Source of the DNA: GCA-2712985 sp964515905
Lineage (GTDB): Bacteria; Pseudomonadota; Alphaproteobacteria; UBA7887
DNA length: 64,000 bases
Assembly: GCA_964515905.1 (NCBI GenBank)
Contig: CAZEWK010000097.1
Span: 1-64,000, forward strand
Reading direction: 5' to 3'
In this document: positions 53,413-62,738 of the stretch, in pieces
How positions within the stretch are numbered: the first letter of the stretch is position 1
Layout of the letters: each line of letters starts with the position of its first letter
Program-made: the position numbers and the translations under genes
Notes under the pieces: generated by a model
Told to the model about the DNA's origin: nothing
What the model saw: only the letters and a program-made list of their open reading frames with translations
The model's database searches: none

Positions 53413-54716
53413 TACAGATTTACCAAATATTGCAGGGCCATTTTTTTTCCTTGCTCAACAGCTGGTTGGCTGTATGCGTTAACACCATAAAGATCCGCAG
53501 CAACAATGGTTTCCAACATGAAATGCATGAACAGCGACCCTAATACCTCCTCTGTTACGCCGCTTAGATGAAATCGGCGAACCGGATGGCCTTCTTCTAA
53601 CAAGGAGCATGCCGTAGCCTGATATTCGGCTGCGATCAAATCACCGACGGTATGCCCGTTTAGATCACGTAAAATTGCTTCATTTGAGGAACCCGCATCT
53701 ATTTGCCTCCCCTTACCCAAGGTATCCGATGCAATAAGTGTAAACATCTTGTCTGCTGGACCATCCAGATAAAGCTGTAACTGACTATGCTGATCTACTG
53801 TGCCAATAGCGTCTATAGGCGTGATGCCAAGTCCGTTCTTTCCAAGTGATTCTGCTGCTAATTGCCTATACCAAAGTGCAAAACTCCTCAACCGGTCACT
53901 GTATGGCATCATTACGTTGGCGGTAATTCCACATCTCTTGTTCAAAGCTACTGTGACAGCAGCACCTCGGACCACTTCAGAATCTCTAGGATGCTTTGAA
54001 CTGACAGTCGATTTAAGAACCGTCTGCGCCCCTTCCAAAATTGCCTCACAGTCGAGCCCAGCAATCATAGCCGGCAATTGCCCCACTATCGATAAAACAG
54101 AAAAACGACCCCCAACTCTTGGGTCGTGGTCAAGCACGTTCATGGACAAATCAATTGCATGGCTTCTTAACGGATTGTCACCGGGATCCGTTATAACAAT
54201 AAAATGTTCACTCAACTGGACTTTCGTTGGCAAACTGGAAAGCGCCGATAAACAGGCCAGGAACTGAGCAATCGTAGATGCCGTTCGTCCTGACTTGCTC
54301 ACCACAATAAATACTGTTTTGACCAACTCTAGATGCTCTAATAACTCATCAAGGCTAAATGGATCTATATTTTCAAAAAAATAAATTTTAGGGTGTGCAT
54401 ACCCGACCCCTAAATTGTTTTTTAAAGAAACGAGAGCCTTTCCACCAAGACTGGAGCCTCCTGCACCTAGTATCACTACATGATTAGCTTTAGACCGAAC
54501 TTCGTCCGCCAATACTCGGATACTCTTTAAAAACGACTTAGGAGAAGAGTTGCGTAGCACTGGCAACTCTGATTTATCATATGCCTGCCGCAGCCTCTCA
54601 AATGCTACGACACTGTCGTCTAGTTCTTTATCAAACTGATTTTCAGACAACCTTCGCGATTCTTTTTCAGATGCCAGACAGCCGCTAATATCTTGCTCGT
54701 AAATCACCGAATACAA
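53412..54716 (-). CDS. pgi: Glucose-6-phosphate isomerase
   Basis: A 434-residue sugar isomerase of the short alphaproteobacterial type; it interconverts glucose- and fructose-6-phosphate. The sugar-binding segments VILGAGGSSLGGKALVS (about 83-99), VVSKSGRTASTIAQFL, and VGGRFSVLSIVGQLPA are present, and the last part with EQGKKMALQYL keeps the catalytic lysine. It is coupled to mutL by a 1-bp overlap. Confidence 0.85.
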   Translation of the reverse strand: MYSVIYEQDISGCLASEKESRRLSENQFDKELDDSVVAFERLRQAYDKSELPVLRNSSPKSFLKSIRVLADEVRSKANHVVILGAGGSSLGGKALVSLKNNLGVGYAHPKIYFFENIDPFSLDELLEHLELVKTVFIVVSKSGRTASTIAQFLACLSALSSLPTKVQLSEHFIVITDPGDNPLRSHAIDLSMNVLDHDPRVGGRFSVLSIVGQLPAMIAGLDCEAILEGAQTVLKSTVSSKHPRDSEVVRGAAVTVALNKRCGITANVMMPYSDRLRSFALWYRQLAAESLGKNGLGITPIDAIGTVDQHSQLQLYLDGPADKMFTLIASDTLGKGRQIDAGSSNEAILRDLNGHTVGDLIAAEYQATACSLLEEGHPVRRFHLSGVTEEVLGSLFMHFMLETIVAADLYGVNAYSQPAVEQGKKMALQYLVNL

Positions 54717-54779
54717 CCCTTATATCCTGCCAAAACGTAAAACATCCTAAAACAAACAGGCTAAAAAAAACAAAGACCG

Positions 54780-55331
54780 CTAAGGTTGTTGTTTCCTTCT
54801 GATGGTTGGTGACTCCCCAAAAGTAACTGGGAGCCCCGCAGCAGCATTTCGGCGAAGTCTCTCTGCCTCCGCAATTGGATCCACTATCAGTGAGGTGCCA
54901 TCATCATTTTTCCAAAACATTATTTCTTCTACGAACGCTTTGTCTTCAACAACTAGTTCTCCATTTTCTCTATCTATTTTTTGTCGAATGCGCGGATCAC
55001 TATCAATTGCACCGGCACCAGATAAAAGTGCCTTTTCCCCGTTGGACCTAGCCTCACTAGTTGACCTCTCATCACCTAACAAAATTCGCTCTGCTTGACG
55101 GCGCAAATTATCATATTGCTGTCTTGCCTCTCCCGGAGTAGGCGGCCGTAATTCAAAATTCGGTGGTAGAGACAAGGGCGCACGCTGGACAACTAGATAT
55201 TCATCCGGGCTATTTTTCCCCATCCCAAGTGTATCTCGCGCATCCTGAAGACTGCAGGCGGCGAACAAACACGATGCTAAGGCTATTAAACTGCCAGTGC
55301 CGAGATCTTTAAGTACTTTACCGCGGATCAT
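54780..55331 (-). CDS. DUF3035 lipoprotein
   Basis: A 183-residue predicted lipoprotein. The signal sequence ends in LFAAC with C26 as the lipidated residue. The mature part (ARDTLGMGKNSPDEYLVVQRAPLSLPPNF, by position about 31-59) is the conserved DUF3035 region, and the C-terminus is charged. It overlaps lspA by 14 bases; the peptidase that would process it is thus encoded just upstream. No function is established. Confidence 0.83.
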   Translation of the reverse strand: MIRGKVLKDLGTGSLIALASCLFAACSLQDARDTLGMGKNSPDEYLVVQRAPLSLPPNFELRPPTPGEARQQYDNLRRQAERILLGDERSTSEARSNGEKALLSGAGAIDSDPRIRQKIDRENGELVVEDKAFVEEIMFWKNDDGTSLIVDPIAEAERLRRNAAAGLPVTFGESPTIRRKQQP

Positions 55332-55806
55332 TTGGCTTCAATTTACTGGTTACTCGTCTTCCCAGCAATGACGCCAAGAAAAATATACCAACTCCAATCA
55401 TGATTGCACTATCAGCAACGTTAAACGCTGGCCAGTGCCAGGCCATTGCGTGAAAATCCAAAAAGTCTACGACACCACCGCGAATCACCCTGTCCACCAC
55501 ATTTCCGATCGCACCCCCTATAATCATACCGAGTGCAACACAAAGATTTTTCTCTTTCGCGCGGTAAAGCCAACAACTTAGTAAAATAATTACCGCTACA
55601 GTGAAAATAGTCAAAATCCATCTTGTGAGGGCATCTCCACTAGCAAAAATTCCAAAACTAATCCCGGTATTTAGGACAAAAACGATATTAAAAAAGGATG
55701 TAACGGTAATTATCTCATATACTCCCAAATTACTGACAACGATAACTTTGCTGCTTTGATCAAGAAGAAATACCAGACCCGCTATAAGAATACCTAACCG
55801 ATACAT
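55318..55806 (-). CDS. lspA: Lipoprotein signal peptidase (signal peptidase II)
   Basis: A 162-residue inner-membrane aspartyl peptidase with four helices that removes signal peptides from lipoproteins. Catalytic aspartates are in GGAIGNVVDRVIRG and AFNVADSAIMIG; the N-terminal LDQSSKVIV is also typical. It follows ileS by 17 bp on the same strand, the classic ileS-lspA order. Confidence 0.94.
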   Translation of the reverse strand: MYRLGILIAGLVFLLDQSSKVIVVSNLGVYEIITVTSFFNIVFVLNTGISFGIFASGDALTRWILTIFTVAVIILLSCWLYRAKEKNLCVALGMIIGGAIGNVVDRVIRGGVVDFLDFHAMAWHWPAFNVADSAIMIGVGIFFLASLLGRRVTSKLKPNDPR

Positions 55807-55823
55807 GGTTTAAATATACAATT

Positions 55824-58631
55824 TCACTGAGCCACTGCCAAAACACATCGTTCACATAGATCCTGATTATTTGTGTCTACGCCGACGCTTGGCAAGTACT
55901 GCCAACAACGAACGCATCGGCTGCCTTCTGGCTCTATTACCACGGCACCTACACCTTTTACATCGCTAAGCATAAATGCCTCCGCAGGTGGATTTTTATG
56001 TAAAGAGGATACCTCAGAGGCAATCGACAGTTCTGCTAAATTAATTGTTTTCACTAATTGAGCATCGGATTCATCAGCGAGGTATACAATAACCGAGGCT
56101 TCCAAACTGGAACCAATCCTTTTTTCTGCTCTCTCCACTTCAAGTGCACCAGTTACGACGCGCCGCAAATCACGAATTCTTTCCCATTTTTGAGCCACTT
56201 CCGGCTGACACCAAGTTTCCGGTATGGTTGGGAAAAGCCTGAGATGTACACTGCCATCACCCGAGGGATAACGAGAAAGCCAGGCTTCTTCAGCAGTGAA
56301 AGGAAGGGCGGGCGCTAGCCAAGCTGTAAGGATCTCAAATAAATGATTAAGTACCGATCGTGCAGCACGCCGACGGACGCTGTGGATTGAGTCACAATAC
56401 AGAGCATCCTTACGAACATCGAAATAGAAAGCTGACAAATCTGTAGAACAGAAGTTGTGGAGAGCACTGTAAAATGTGTGGAAGGTATAATCTCTAATGG
56501 ATTTTTCTAATATTCGATTAAGTTCGCTCAAACGATGCAAAATCCATTGCTCTAGCTCTGGCATTTCTGTTGCAGAAACCTGTTCCTGTTCAGAAAAGTT
56601 GTTCAGATTTCCTAGCAGATAACGCAAAGTATTTCGAAGACGTCTGTAACTATCGACTAATCCTTTTACTATCTCTTTCCCTATTCTCATGTCCTCGGTA
56701 TAATCGGTAGTCGCAACCCAAAGACGCAAAATGTCTGCTCCATTCTGGTCGATGATACTTTGGGGCGCGACTACATTGCCGAGGGACTTTGACATTTTTC
56801 TGCCCTTACCATCCATTACAAACCCGTGCGTCAAAACTTCGTTATAAGGCGCGCGACCTCGCGTCCCACAGGATTCAAGAAGAGAAGAATGAAACCAGCC
56901 ACGGTGTTGATCCGATCCTTCCAAGTATAAATCGGCAGGCCACGCCTGCGTCTCATCTGACTCAAGGACAAAACTATGTGTTGATCCTGAGTCGAACCAG
57001 ACATCCAGTATGTCATGTACCTGGTCATAGTCTGATACCTTCAAATCTGGGCCGAGAAAACGCTCTGGGGACTCAGTAAACCAAACATCTGCGCCAGATT
57101 CTTCAACGGCCTCCGCAACACGTTCAATAACAGCAGGGTCACGAAGGGGTTGGCCCGTTTCTTTATGCACAAACACAGCGATAGGAACACCCCAAGCTCG
57201 CTGCCTTGAAACACACCAGTCTGGTCTGTTCTCTACCATCGATCTAATTCTATTTTGACCCGCCGAGGGAACCCATCTCGTCTCGTCAATCGAACGTAGG
57301 GCAACATCTCTGAGACCTGAAGCATCCATTTCTATAAACCATTGAGGTGTATTACGAAAAATCACAGGTTTTTTTGATCGCCAAGAATGCGGGTAAGAAT
57401 GAATATAATTCTCCGTAGCCACCAATGCATGACACAAGGTTAACTGCCTAATTATTTCAGGATTAACCTTATAGACGTGTTGACCAGCAAACAGAGGGAT
57501 GTCAGGTAGAAATAATCCCGAGTCGTCAACTGTGTCAGGGACCTCCATTCCATGTTTTTGACCCAACTCAAAGTCATCCGCCCCGTGGCCAGGCGCGATA
57601 TGGACAAATCCAGTCCCCTGGTCCGTTGAGACAAAATCAGCCTCATATAATGGTACTTTTAGCGCATACCCTTCGTCAAAAAGTGGATGCCGAGCGATGG
57701 TTCCGGCAAGATCAATTCCTTTTATTTCCTTAACTTTTGACCACCGTTTGATTAACGCCCTCTCGAAGACAGTTGTGGCAAGCGCTTCCGCTATCACTAC
57801 TTTTTCGCCCTCCTGCATCAGAGAGTTTGTTGCTACCTCATCTATCTGATAGACCGCGTACTCAATGCCCGAACCAAAAGCGATAGCTCTGTTTCCGGGA
57901 ATAGTCCAAGGTGTCGTTGTCCAAATAACCACGGAGGCGCCCGTCAAATCATGATCGGGACCACTATCAACACGAAACCGAGCATAAATTGCGGTGGAGG
58001 TAATATCTTTATACTCCACTTCAGCCTCCGCGAGTGCTGTTTGCTCGACTGGTGACCACATTACGGGCTTTGCTCCCTTGTACAAAGCTCCACTTAACAA
58101 AAATTTTCCTAACTCCCGTACAATCTGTGCTTCGGCGTGGAAACTCATTGTAAGATATGGACGGTCCCACGCCCCCAGCACTGCGAGTCGCTTAAAATCC
58201 GCCATCTGATTGTCAATCCAGTGGTCTGCATATGCTCTACATTCAGCTCGAAACTGACTCACAGGAACATCTTCTTTTGAGCGACCCTTTTTGCGGTACT
58301 CTTGTTCAATCTGCCACTCTATTGGAAGACCATGGCAGTCCCAACCGGGTATATAATGGGCATCAAAACCCATCATTTGGCGACTGCGATTAATCATATC
58401 TTTGAGTATTTTGTTCATCGCTGTGCCAATATGGATAGGACCGTTAGCGTAGGGGGGGCCATCATGAAGGATGAATTTTTTCTGTCCTCGCGCACCCTTT
58501 CTCAAGCGGCTCCACAACCCAATGGTTTCCCACCGAGCCAGCATTTCAGGCTCACGGTCTGGAAGACCTGCTTTCATTGGAAAATTGGTTTGTGGCAAAT
58601 GTAACGTCGATTTGTAATCTGTATCAGTCAT
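55824..58631 (-). CDS. ileS: Isoleucyl-tRNA synthetase
   Basis: A 935-residue class I synthetase, full length. HIGH-type motif is in YANGPIHIGTAMNK, KMSKS is in GRKMSKSLGNVV, the editing domain includes VIWTTTPWTIPGNRAI, and the C-terminal zinc finger is CVRCWQ...CERC. Operon order is ribF, ileS, lspA, DUF3035. Confidence 0.96.
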   Translation of the reverse strand: MTDTDYKSTLHLPQTNFPMKAGLPDREPEMLARWETIGLWSRLRKGARGQKKFILHDGPPYANGPIHIGTAMNKILKDMINRSRQMMGFDAHYIPGWDCHGLPIEWQIEQEYRKKGRSKEDVPVSQFRAECRAYADHWIDNQMADFKRLAVLGAWDRPYLTMSFHAEAQIVRELGKFLLSGALYKGAKPVMWSPVEQTALAEAEVEYKDITSTAIYARFRVDSGPDHDLTGASVVIWTTTPWTIPGNRAIAFGSGIEYAVYQIDEVATNSLMQEGEKVVIAEALATTVFERALIKRWSKVKEIKGIDLAGTIARHPLFDEGYALKVPLYEADFVSTDQGTGFVHIAPGHGADDFELGQKHGMEVPDTVDDSGLFLPDIPLFAGQHVYKVNPEIIRQLTLCHALVATENYIHSYPHSWRSKKPVIFRNTPQWFIEMDASGLRDVALRSIDETRWVPSAGQNRIRSMVENRPDWCVSRQRAWGVPIAVFVHKETGQPLRDPAVIERVAEAVEESGADVWFTESPERFLGPDLKVSDYDQVHDILDVWFDSGSTHSFVLESDETQAWPADLYLEGSDQHRGWFHSSLLESCGTRGRAPYNEVLTHGFVMDGKGRKMSKSLGNVVAPQSIIDQNGADILRLWVATTDYTEDMRIGKEIVKGLVDSYRRLRNTLRYLLGNLNNFSEQEQVSATEMPELEQWILHRLSELNRILEKSIRDYTFHTFYSALHNFCSTDLSAFYFDVRKDALYCDSIHSVRRRAARSVLNHLFEILTAWLAPALPFTAEEAWLSRYPSGDGSVHLRLFPTIPETWCQPEVAQKWERIRDLRRVVTGALEVERAEKRIGSSLEASVIVYLADESDAQLVKTINLAELSIASEVSSLHKNPPAEAFMLSDVKGVGAVVIEPEGSRCVRCWQYLPSVGVDTNNQDLCERCVLAVAQ

Positions 58632-58682
58632 AGTTTTCTTTAAGGTAGGGTGGTAACGCTATTCTTAAAAGGAACACCCCTA

Positions 58683-59663
58683 TTATTGATTAAAAGGCGT
58701 ATGGCCCACATCGATAGGTGGTTTCGAACCTGCCAACATGAATTGAGCGACTTCAGAATCTTCGTCCATTTGTTTGATCAATGCGTTTACATCTTTAAAT
58801 CGCTTTTCAGAACGAATCCAGCTAAAGAACGCAACCCGCAGATAATGCCCATAGAGATCTCCCTCATAGCCAAATAAATGCACCTCCAAAATCGGCGTTT
58901 GGATTTCAAACATTGGCCTTATACCCACATTGGCTACTGCTGGATACCATTCCGTTCCATTTTTTGTTACTACGCCACACCAAACAGCATAAATTCCATA
59001 CGCTGGGACAACGTGATTCCCAAACTTGATGTTAGCTGTTGGAAACCCAAGTTCTCGTCCTCGCTTATCACCATGCGTCACTCGAGACTCAATCTCCCAC
59101 ATGTGGCCAAGAATTGCAGCCGCCAAACGCACTTCTCCGTTTTGAAGGTAACCTCGTACTCTGGTAGAGGAATAAATTTCATCTGCATTACCAATTGCCG
59201 AAACTTCCGTCACATCAAACCCGTGTTTTTGCCCCGCCTCTACAAGATATGCGCCGTCTCCCGACCGGCCTTGCCCAAATCGATAATCGTGACCCACTAT
59301 TACGTGACCAACTTTCAAACCATCCACTAGAACATCTTGCACAAAGGCTTCCGCACTTTTCTGACTGAAGGTAGACGAAAACGGAAGCATGTAAAGCAGT
59401 TGAACACCACATTCTTTCAACCTTCGAACTTTTGTCCTGAAAGGAGCCAGGCGCGGAGGTGCAGCCTCCGGCCTAAGCACCATTATTGGATGAGGCTCAA
59501 AAGTAAGAACGCCAAGCGGAAGTCCGCATGCTTGTCCTATCTCAGCTGCCCGGCCGATAACTCCTCGGTGCCCCAAATGTACACCATCAAAATTTCCAAT
59601 CGCTACCACAGCACCCCTTAAAGCGGCTGGGAGCGCGCTGTATCGTCTTATAATTTGCATCAA
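58683..59663 (-). CDS. ribF: Bifunctional riboflavin kinase/FAD synthetase
   Basis: A 326-residue RibF. The N-terminal adenylyltransferase domain has VAIGNFDGVHLGHRGVI (about 20-36) and DYRFGQGRSGD; the C-terminal flavokinase domain has RGRELGFPTANIKF and AYGIYAVWCGV. It makes FMN and FAD from riboflavin. It lies 51 bp ahead of ileS. The TIGR01459 phosphatase, often its neighbour, is far away in this window. Confidence 0.94.
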   Translation of the reverse strand: MMQIIRRYSALPAALRGAVVAIGNFDGVHLGHRGVIGRAAEIGQACGLPLGVLTFEPHPIMVLRPEAAPPRLAPFRTKVRRLKECGVQLLYMLPFSSTFSQKSAEAFVQDVLVDGLKVGHVIVGHDYRFGQGRSGDGAYLVEAGQKHGFDVTEVSAIGNADEIYSSTRVRGYLQNGEVRLAAAILGHMWEIESRVTHGDKRGRELGFPTANIKFGNHVVPAYGIYAVWCGVVTKNGTEWYPAVANVGIRPMFEIQTPILEVHLFGYEGDLYGHYLRVAFFSWIRSEKRFKDVNALIKQMDEDSEVAQFMLAGSKPPIDVGHTPFNQ

Positions 59664-59773
59664 TGTTGGCTTTATTTATGTCCAAAATGAACTGTAATAT
59701 GGATTCAATAAACTGTTACAAAGTGGTTCGTGAAACTTCTATCAGCTTTATTTAAAGCAAAACTGGTCAATTG

Positions 59774-61342
59774 TCATAACGACCTCAAGAAAGCAATCAA
59801 AGCATCTCGATCCCCTTCGATCATAGCCCGGACTTTTTCACGAGAGTTCCTTGCTTCACCATCGTGCCAAAGGATGGCTTCCATGAGGCCTCTCGCCCGG
59901 CCATCGTGCAAAAAGAATCTATGCAAATTTACCCGATGCACCAATCCGATTCCCCAAAGTGGGGGTGTCCGCCACTCACTACCGGAGGCACCAAAGTCAG
60001 GTCGACCATCTGCCAGTCCCCGACCCATGTCGTGGACTAATAGGTCTGTATACGGATAAATATTTTGATTAGCCAACTCGGGGAGTGACGCCAAACTCCC
60101 AGTTCGGACGTTAGGTGTATGGCAGAGATCACAACCTGCATAGGCGAATAAGGCCTCTCCACGACGTACCCTAGGGTCATCAATATCCCTGCGTGCAGGC
60201 ACTGCTAGTGATCGCGCATACAAAACTAAACGTTCTAGTCTAGAGTCATCAAGCTCTGGAGTTCCACCAGCCGGTGCCAAAGCACACTCCTTTTGAGCCA
60301 ATGGACAGTTTTGAGCAGGGAAAACAGAGGTTGTTATCCCTATATCACCCACAGCTGCGCTAGCAACCTGTTGTCGCAAACCCGCCACATTTGCCTTCCA
60401 ACCAAATCTGCCAATAGCAGTTCTCTTGTTTATCGAATCCCAGACGTAATTAACCCGCCCCGATATCCCATTACCATCTATATCATTTGGGTCGGCTGCC
60501 GCCTCAATTGTAGTGGCATCAATCGCCTCCAACAAACCCAAACCATGAGTGGCTGGCGCCACACGAGGCGAGTACAAAATTTCATGACCCAGTGGACCGT
60601 GGCTCAGTTCTCCAAACTCGTATATTGGTTGCCTTAGCGAATACTTTTTGCCATCAGTAAATGAGCCTTCCAGTTCTCGGTAACGGATCGTTGCTTTCCC
60701 CTCTCTAGGAACACCTAGAATCGCCTTATCTTGCAACTGAGAACCATAAATTGGGTGTGGCAGCGGGCCCCCATCCGCGTTAACCCCGGGTATACTTAAA
60801 CGAACCACCATGGCTTTCATTGGCTCTTCTGCATTTTTTGGCGGCCGGCCCCGCCCATCTTTGAGATGACAGCCAGAACACGACACCCGGTTAAACGTTG
60901 GCCCCAAACCGTCCATCCCCTCCACCGACGCAGGAGCTGTAACCCAGTTGCGTCGGAAGAGATGCCGACCAAAAGCAAACGCACGGAGATGTTTTGGGTC
61001 AAGGTTCGCAAGGGGTGCCGAAAAGGCCTCGCGATTGTCCAAATAGGTTGTAGTGGTGCCGCCAGAAAGTGCGGTTGGTTTAAACGTCTCTATTGGAATA
61101 GGGTCTGCTAAATTATGCCAAACCCATCTATTCCAATCCATCGCATAGGGCATCCCTTTTCCCGGGACATACTCGTCTTCCGGGCTCATAGGCAGGACCG
61201 GCACGTCAGACTGTTTACGGCGAATCTCATCGCCAAAGACCGAAGGTATGTTATTTGCGACTATAAGGATGACACAGAACGTGGCAGCACTTAATAGCCG
61301 ACAGACTGTTTTAAGTTTTTTATAACTAAAATTACTTTTCAG
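59774..61342 (-). CDS. Di-heme c-type oxidoreductase (DHOR), apparent CTG start
   Basis: A predicted 522-residue periplasmic di-heme protein. CSGCH lies at about 155-159 and CDLCH at about 403-407. The first ATG/GTG start (GTG, 61204) would remove the export signal, yet the frame upstream encodes KKLKTVCRLLSAATFCVILIV and then a cleavage-like region, a good signal peptide. The only plausible start codon there is CTG at 61342, with GGAG seven bases ahead and a CTGA overlap with the imelysin stop. Haem attachment requires export, so the longer form is preferred. Partner of imelysin in iron-linked operons. Confidence 0.8.
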   Translation of the reverse strand: MKSNFSYKKLKTVCRLLSAATFCVILIVANNIPSVFGDEIRRKQSDVPVLPMSPEDEYVPGKGMPYAMDWNRWVWHNLADPIPIETFKPTALSGGTTTTYLDNREAFSAPLANLDPKHLRAFAFGRHLFRRNWVTAPASVEGMDGLGPTFNRVSCSGCHLKDGRGRPPKNAEEPMKAMVVRLSIPGVNADGGPLPHPIYGSQLQDKAILGVPREGKATIRYRELEGSFTDGKKYSLRQPIYEFGELSHGPLGHEILYSPRVAPATHGLGLLEAIDATTIEAAADPNDIDGNGISGRVNYVWDSINKRTAIGRFGWKANVAGLRQQVASAAVGDIGITTSVFPAQNCPLAQKECALAPAGGTPELDDSRLERLVLYARSLAVPARRDIDDPRVRRGEALFAYAGCDLCHTPNVRTGSLASLPELANQNIYPYTDLLVHDMGRGLADGRPDFGASGSEWRTPPLWGIGLVHRVNLHRFFLHDGRARGLMEAILWHDGEARNSREKVRAMIEGDRDALIAFLRSL

Positions 61343-62541
61343 CCCTCATCTCCATCATTGATACTAACAGTCAGATTAAGGTCGGCACCAATTTCCTTAA
61401 TCAAGGCACCTTGTAGCATTAAGGCATCAATTGCTGACTCCGCAATTGCTCTCTCTGAGCTTCCATACGGAGTACTCAAAACAAAGTCAAACGGTGATCC
61501 AATTTCCGAAATAGACAATTTTGTCTGTTCTAACGCTTTTATCATCCGTTCATTAAGGCTTGGGTTTACCTGCTCGATGATTTTATCGAGACCAACTCCG
61601 GAGAAATCATTGTAGCGACCATAGTATACATTCTCAATTCCCAAAGCATTGTATACAAAGTCATTATGTGTGTTATCACTAAAACACGAATGTTCGTCCT
61701 CCTGATCTCCACTATCGAGCGCTACAGCCATACGTTCTGAAGCCAATTCGAATACCGACATAGTCAATATTCCGGTCAATATTCGTTTTAAAGCAATATT
61801 TTCGGGCAGAGCAAGAAACCTTTTAGCATAGTTATCAGAGTTCGGTTTCCATTCATTAACGAGAAAAGTATGGTCGTCAACAAGCTGGGCAACCACAATT
61901 TCCAAGTATTTACGTCGGCGATCATTAAAGGACGTGCCAGGAAAAAAATCACCAGTCGGTCGGACGCCGGGGCCCGTTTTAGATAAGTCCTGGCCCCACA
62001 GAAGAAACTCAATTGCGTGATATCCGGTCGACACGTTGCGATCATCGTCCGACTGATTTCTTCTCAATATAGAAGATCGGGTTAACTTAATAGAAGTATC
62101 ATTGATTATACCTGCAGATGAGTTTCCCACGACATAGTCGATAAAAGATTCATCGATCGGCCAGGAATTTAGCCTTCCCTCTGGGCCCTCTAGTCCTTCT
62201 GACGAATCAAAGAAATCGACTGGACCACCATAAAAACGAAATACTTCAGATTGCCCGTACGCCTCCCTAGCCTTCAGCCAGGTATTTTGAGCCGTTTTTA
62301 AAGATAACTCATTAGGATTATCTAGCAGTGCCGCAACCTGATCCTGTAGCTCCAATGCCCGTGATAGGCTGTCTTCGTAATTCCTGTATACAAGCTCAAC
62401 ATAAGTAATAATGTACTTTTCCGCCTCTGAGCCTGTCTTTGCCAAAGAGGTGGACGACCAATATACCCCCCCGTAGCATGCTGCTCCTAATGAGAACATG
62501 AAAGCCCATAATAAACTTCGGCCGATATCCACTCTCATCAT
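61339..62541 (-). CDS. Imelysin family protein (IrpA/ICMP-like)
   Basis: A 400-residue exported or membrane-anchored protein of the imelysin family, often linked to iron uptake. GYHAIEFLLWGQDLS (about 170-184) holds the GxHxxE motif, and FRFYGGPVDFFDSSEGLEGPEGR-like text (about 110-130) is characteristic. ATG at 62541 is chosen from GGAGG nine bases upstream, giving a hydrophobic N-terminus (GRSLLWAFMFSLGAACYGG). It is followed, with 4-bp overlap, by a di-heme oxidoreductase, as in other iron-regulated sets. A Fur-box match precedes it. Confidence 0.88.
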   Translation of the reverse strand: MMRVDIGRSLLWAFMFSLGAACYGGVYWSSTSLAKTGSEAEKYIITYVELVYRNYEDSLSRALELQDQVAALLDNPNELSLKTAQNTWLKAREAYGQSEVFRFYGGPVDFFDSSEGLEGPEGRLNSWPIDESFIDYVVGNSSAGIINDTSIKLTRSSILRRNQSDDDRNVSTGYHAIEFLLWGQDLSKTGPGVRPTGDFFPGTSFNDRRRKYLEIVVAQLVDDHTFLVNEWKPNSDNYAKRFLALPENIALKRILTGILTMSVFELASERMAVALDSGDQEDEHSCFSDNTHNDFVYNALGIENVYYGRYNDFSGVGLDKIIEQVNPSLNERMIKALEQTKLSISEIGSPFDFVLSTPYGSSERAIAESAIDALMLQGALIKEIGADLNLTVSINDGDEG

Positions 62542-62595
62542 AGAATCCGCCCTCCAAGTGCAGGTACGGGACATAGTAAAAATCCCACCACTCCT

Positions 62596-62614
62596 GATAA
62601 TGCAAATCATTCTC
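62596..62614. promoter_or_regulatory. Fur box candidate upstream of imelysin
   Basis: GATAATGCAAATCATTCTC agrees with the 19-bp Fur consensus (GATAATGATAATCATTATC) at 16 of 19 positions. It lies 54-73 bp before the imelysin ATG, where it would cover the promoter; a TTGATA -35-like element flanks it. Confidence 0.6.
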
Positions 62615-62738
62615 AATATCAACTAGTTGTTTTGAGTAAAGAAATAAAAGCACGTAAGTACAAAGCTTTAAATTGACGGAGCCAACACTGCTCTCTACGT
62701 TCCATTGAATTCTCGACCCAAAATATCCTGATTAGGCT

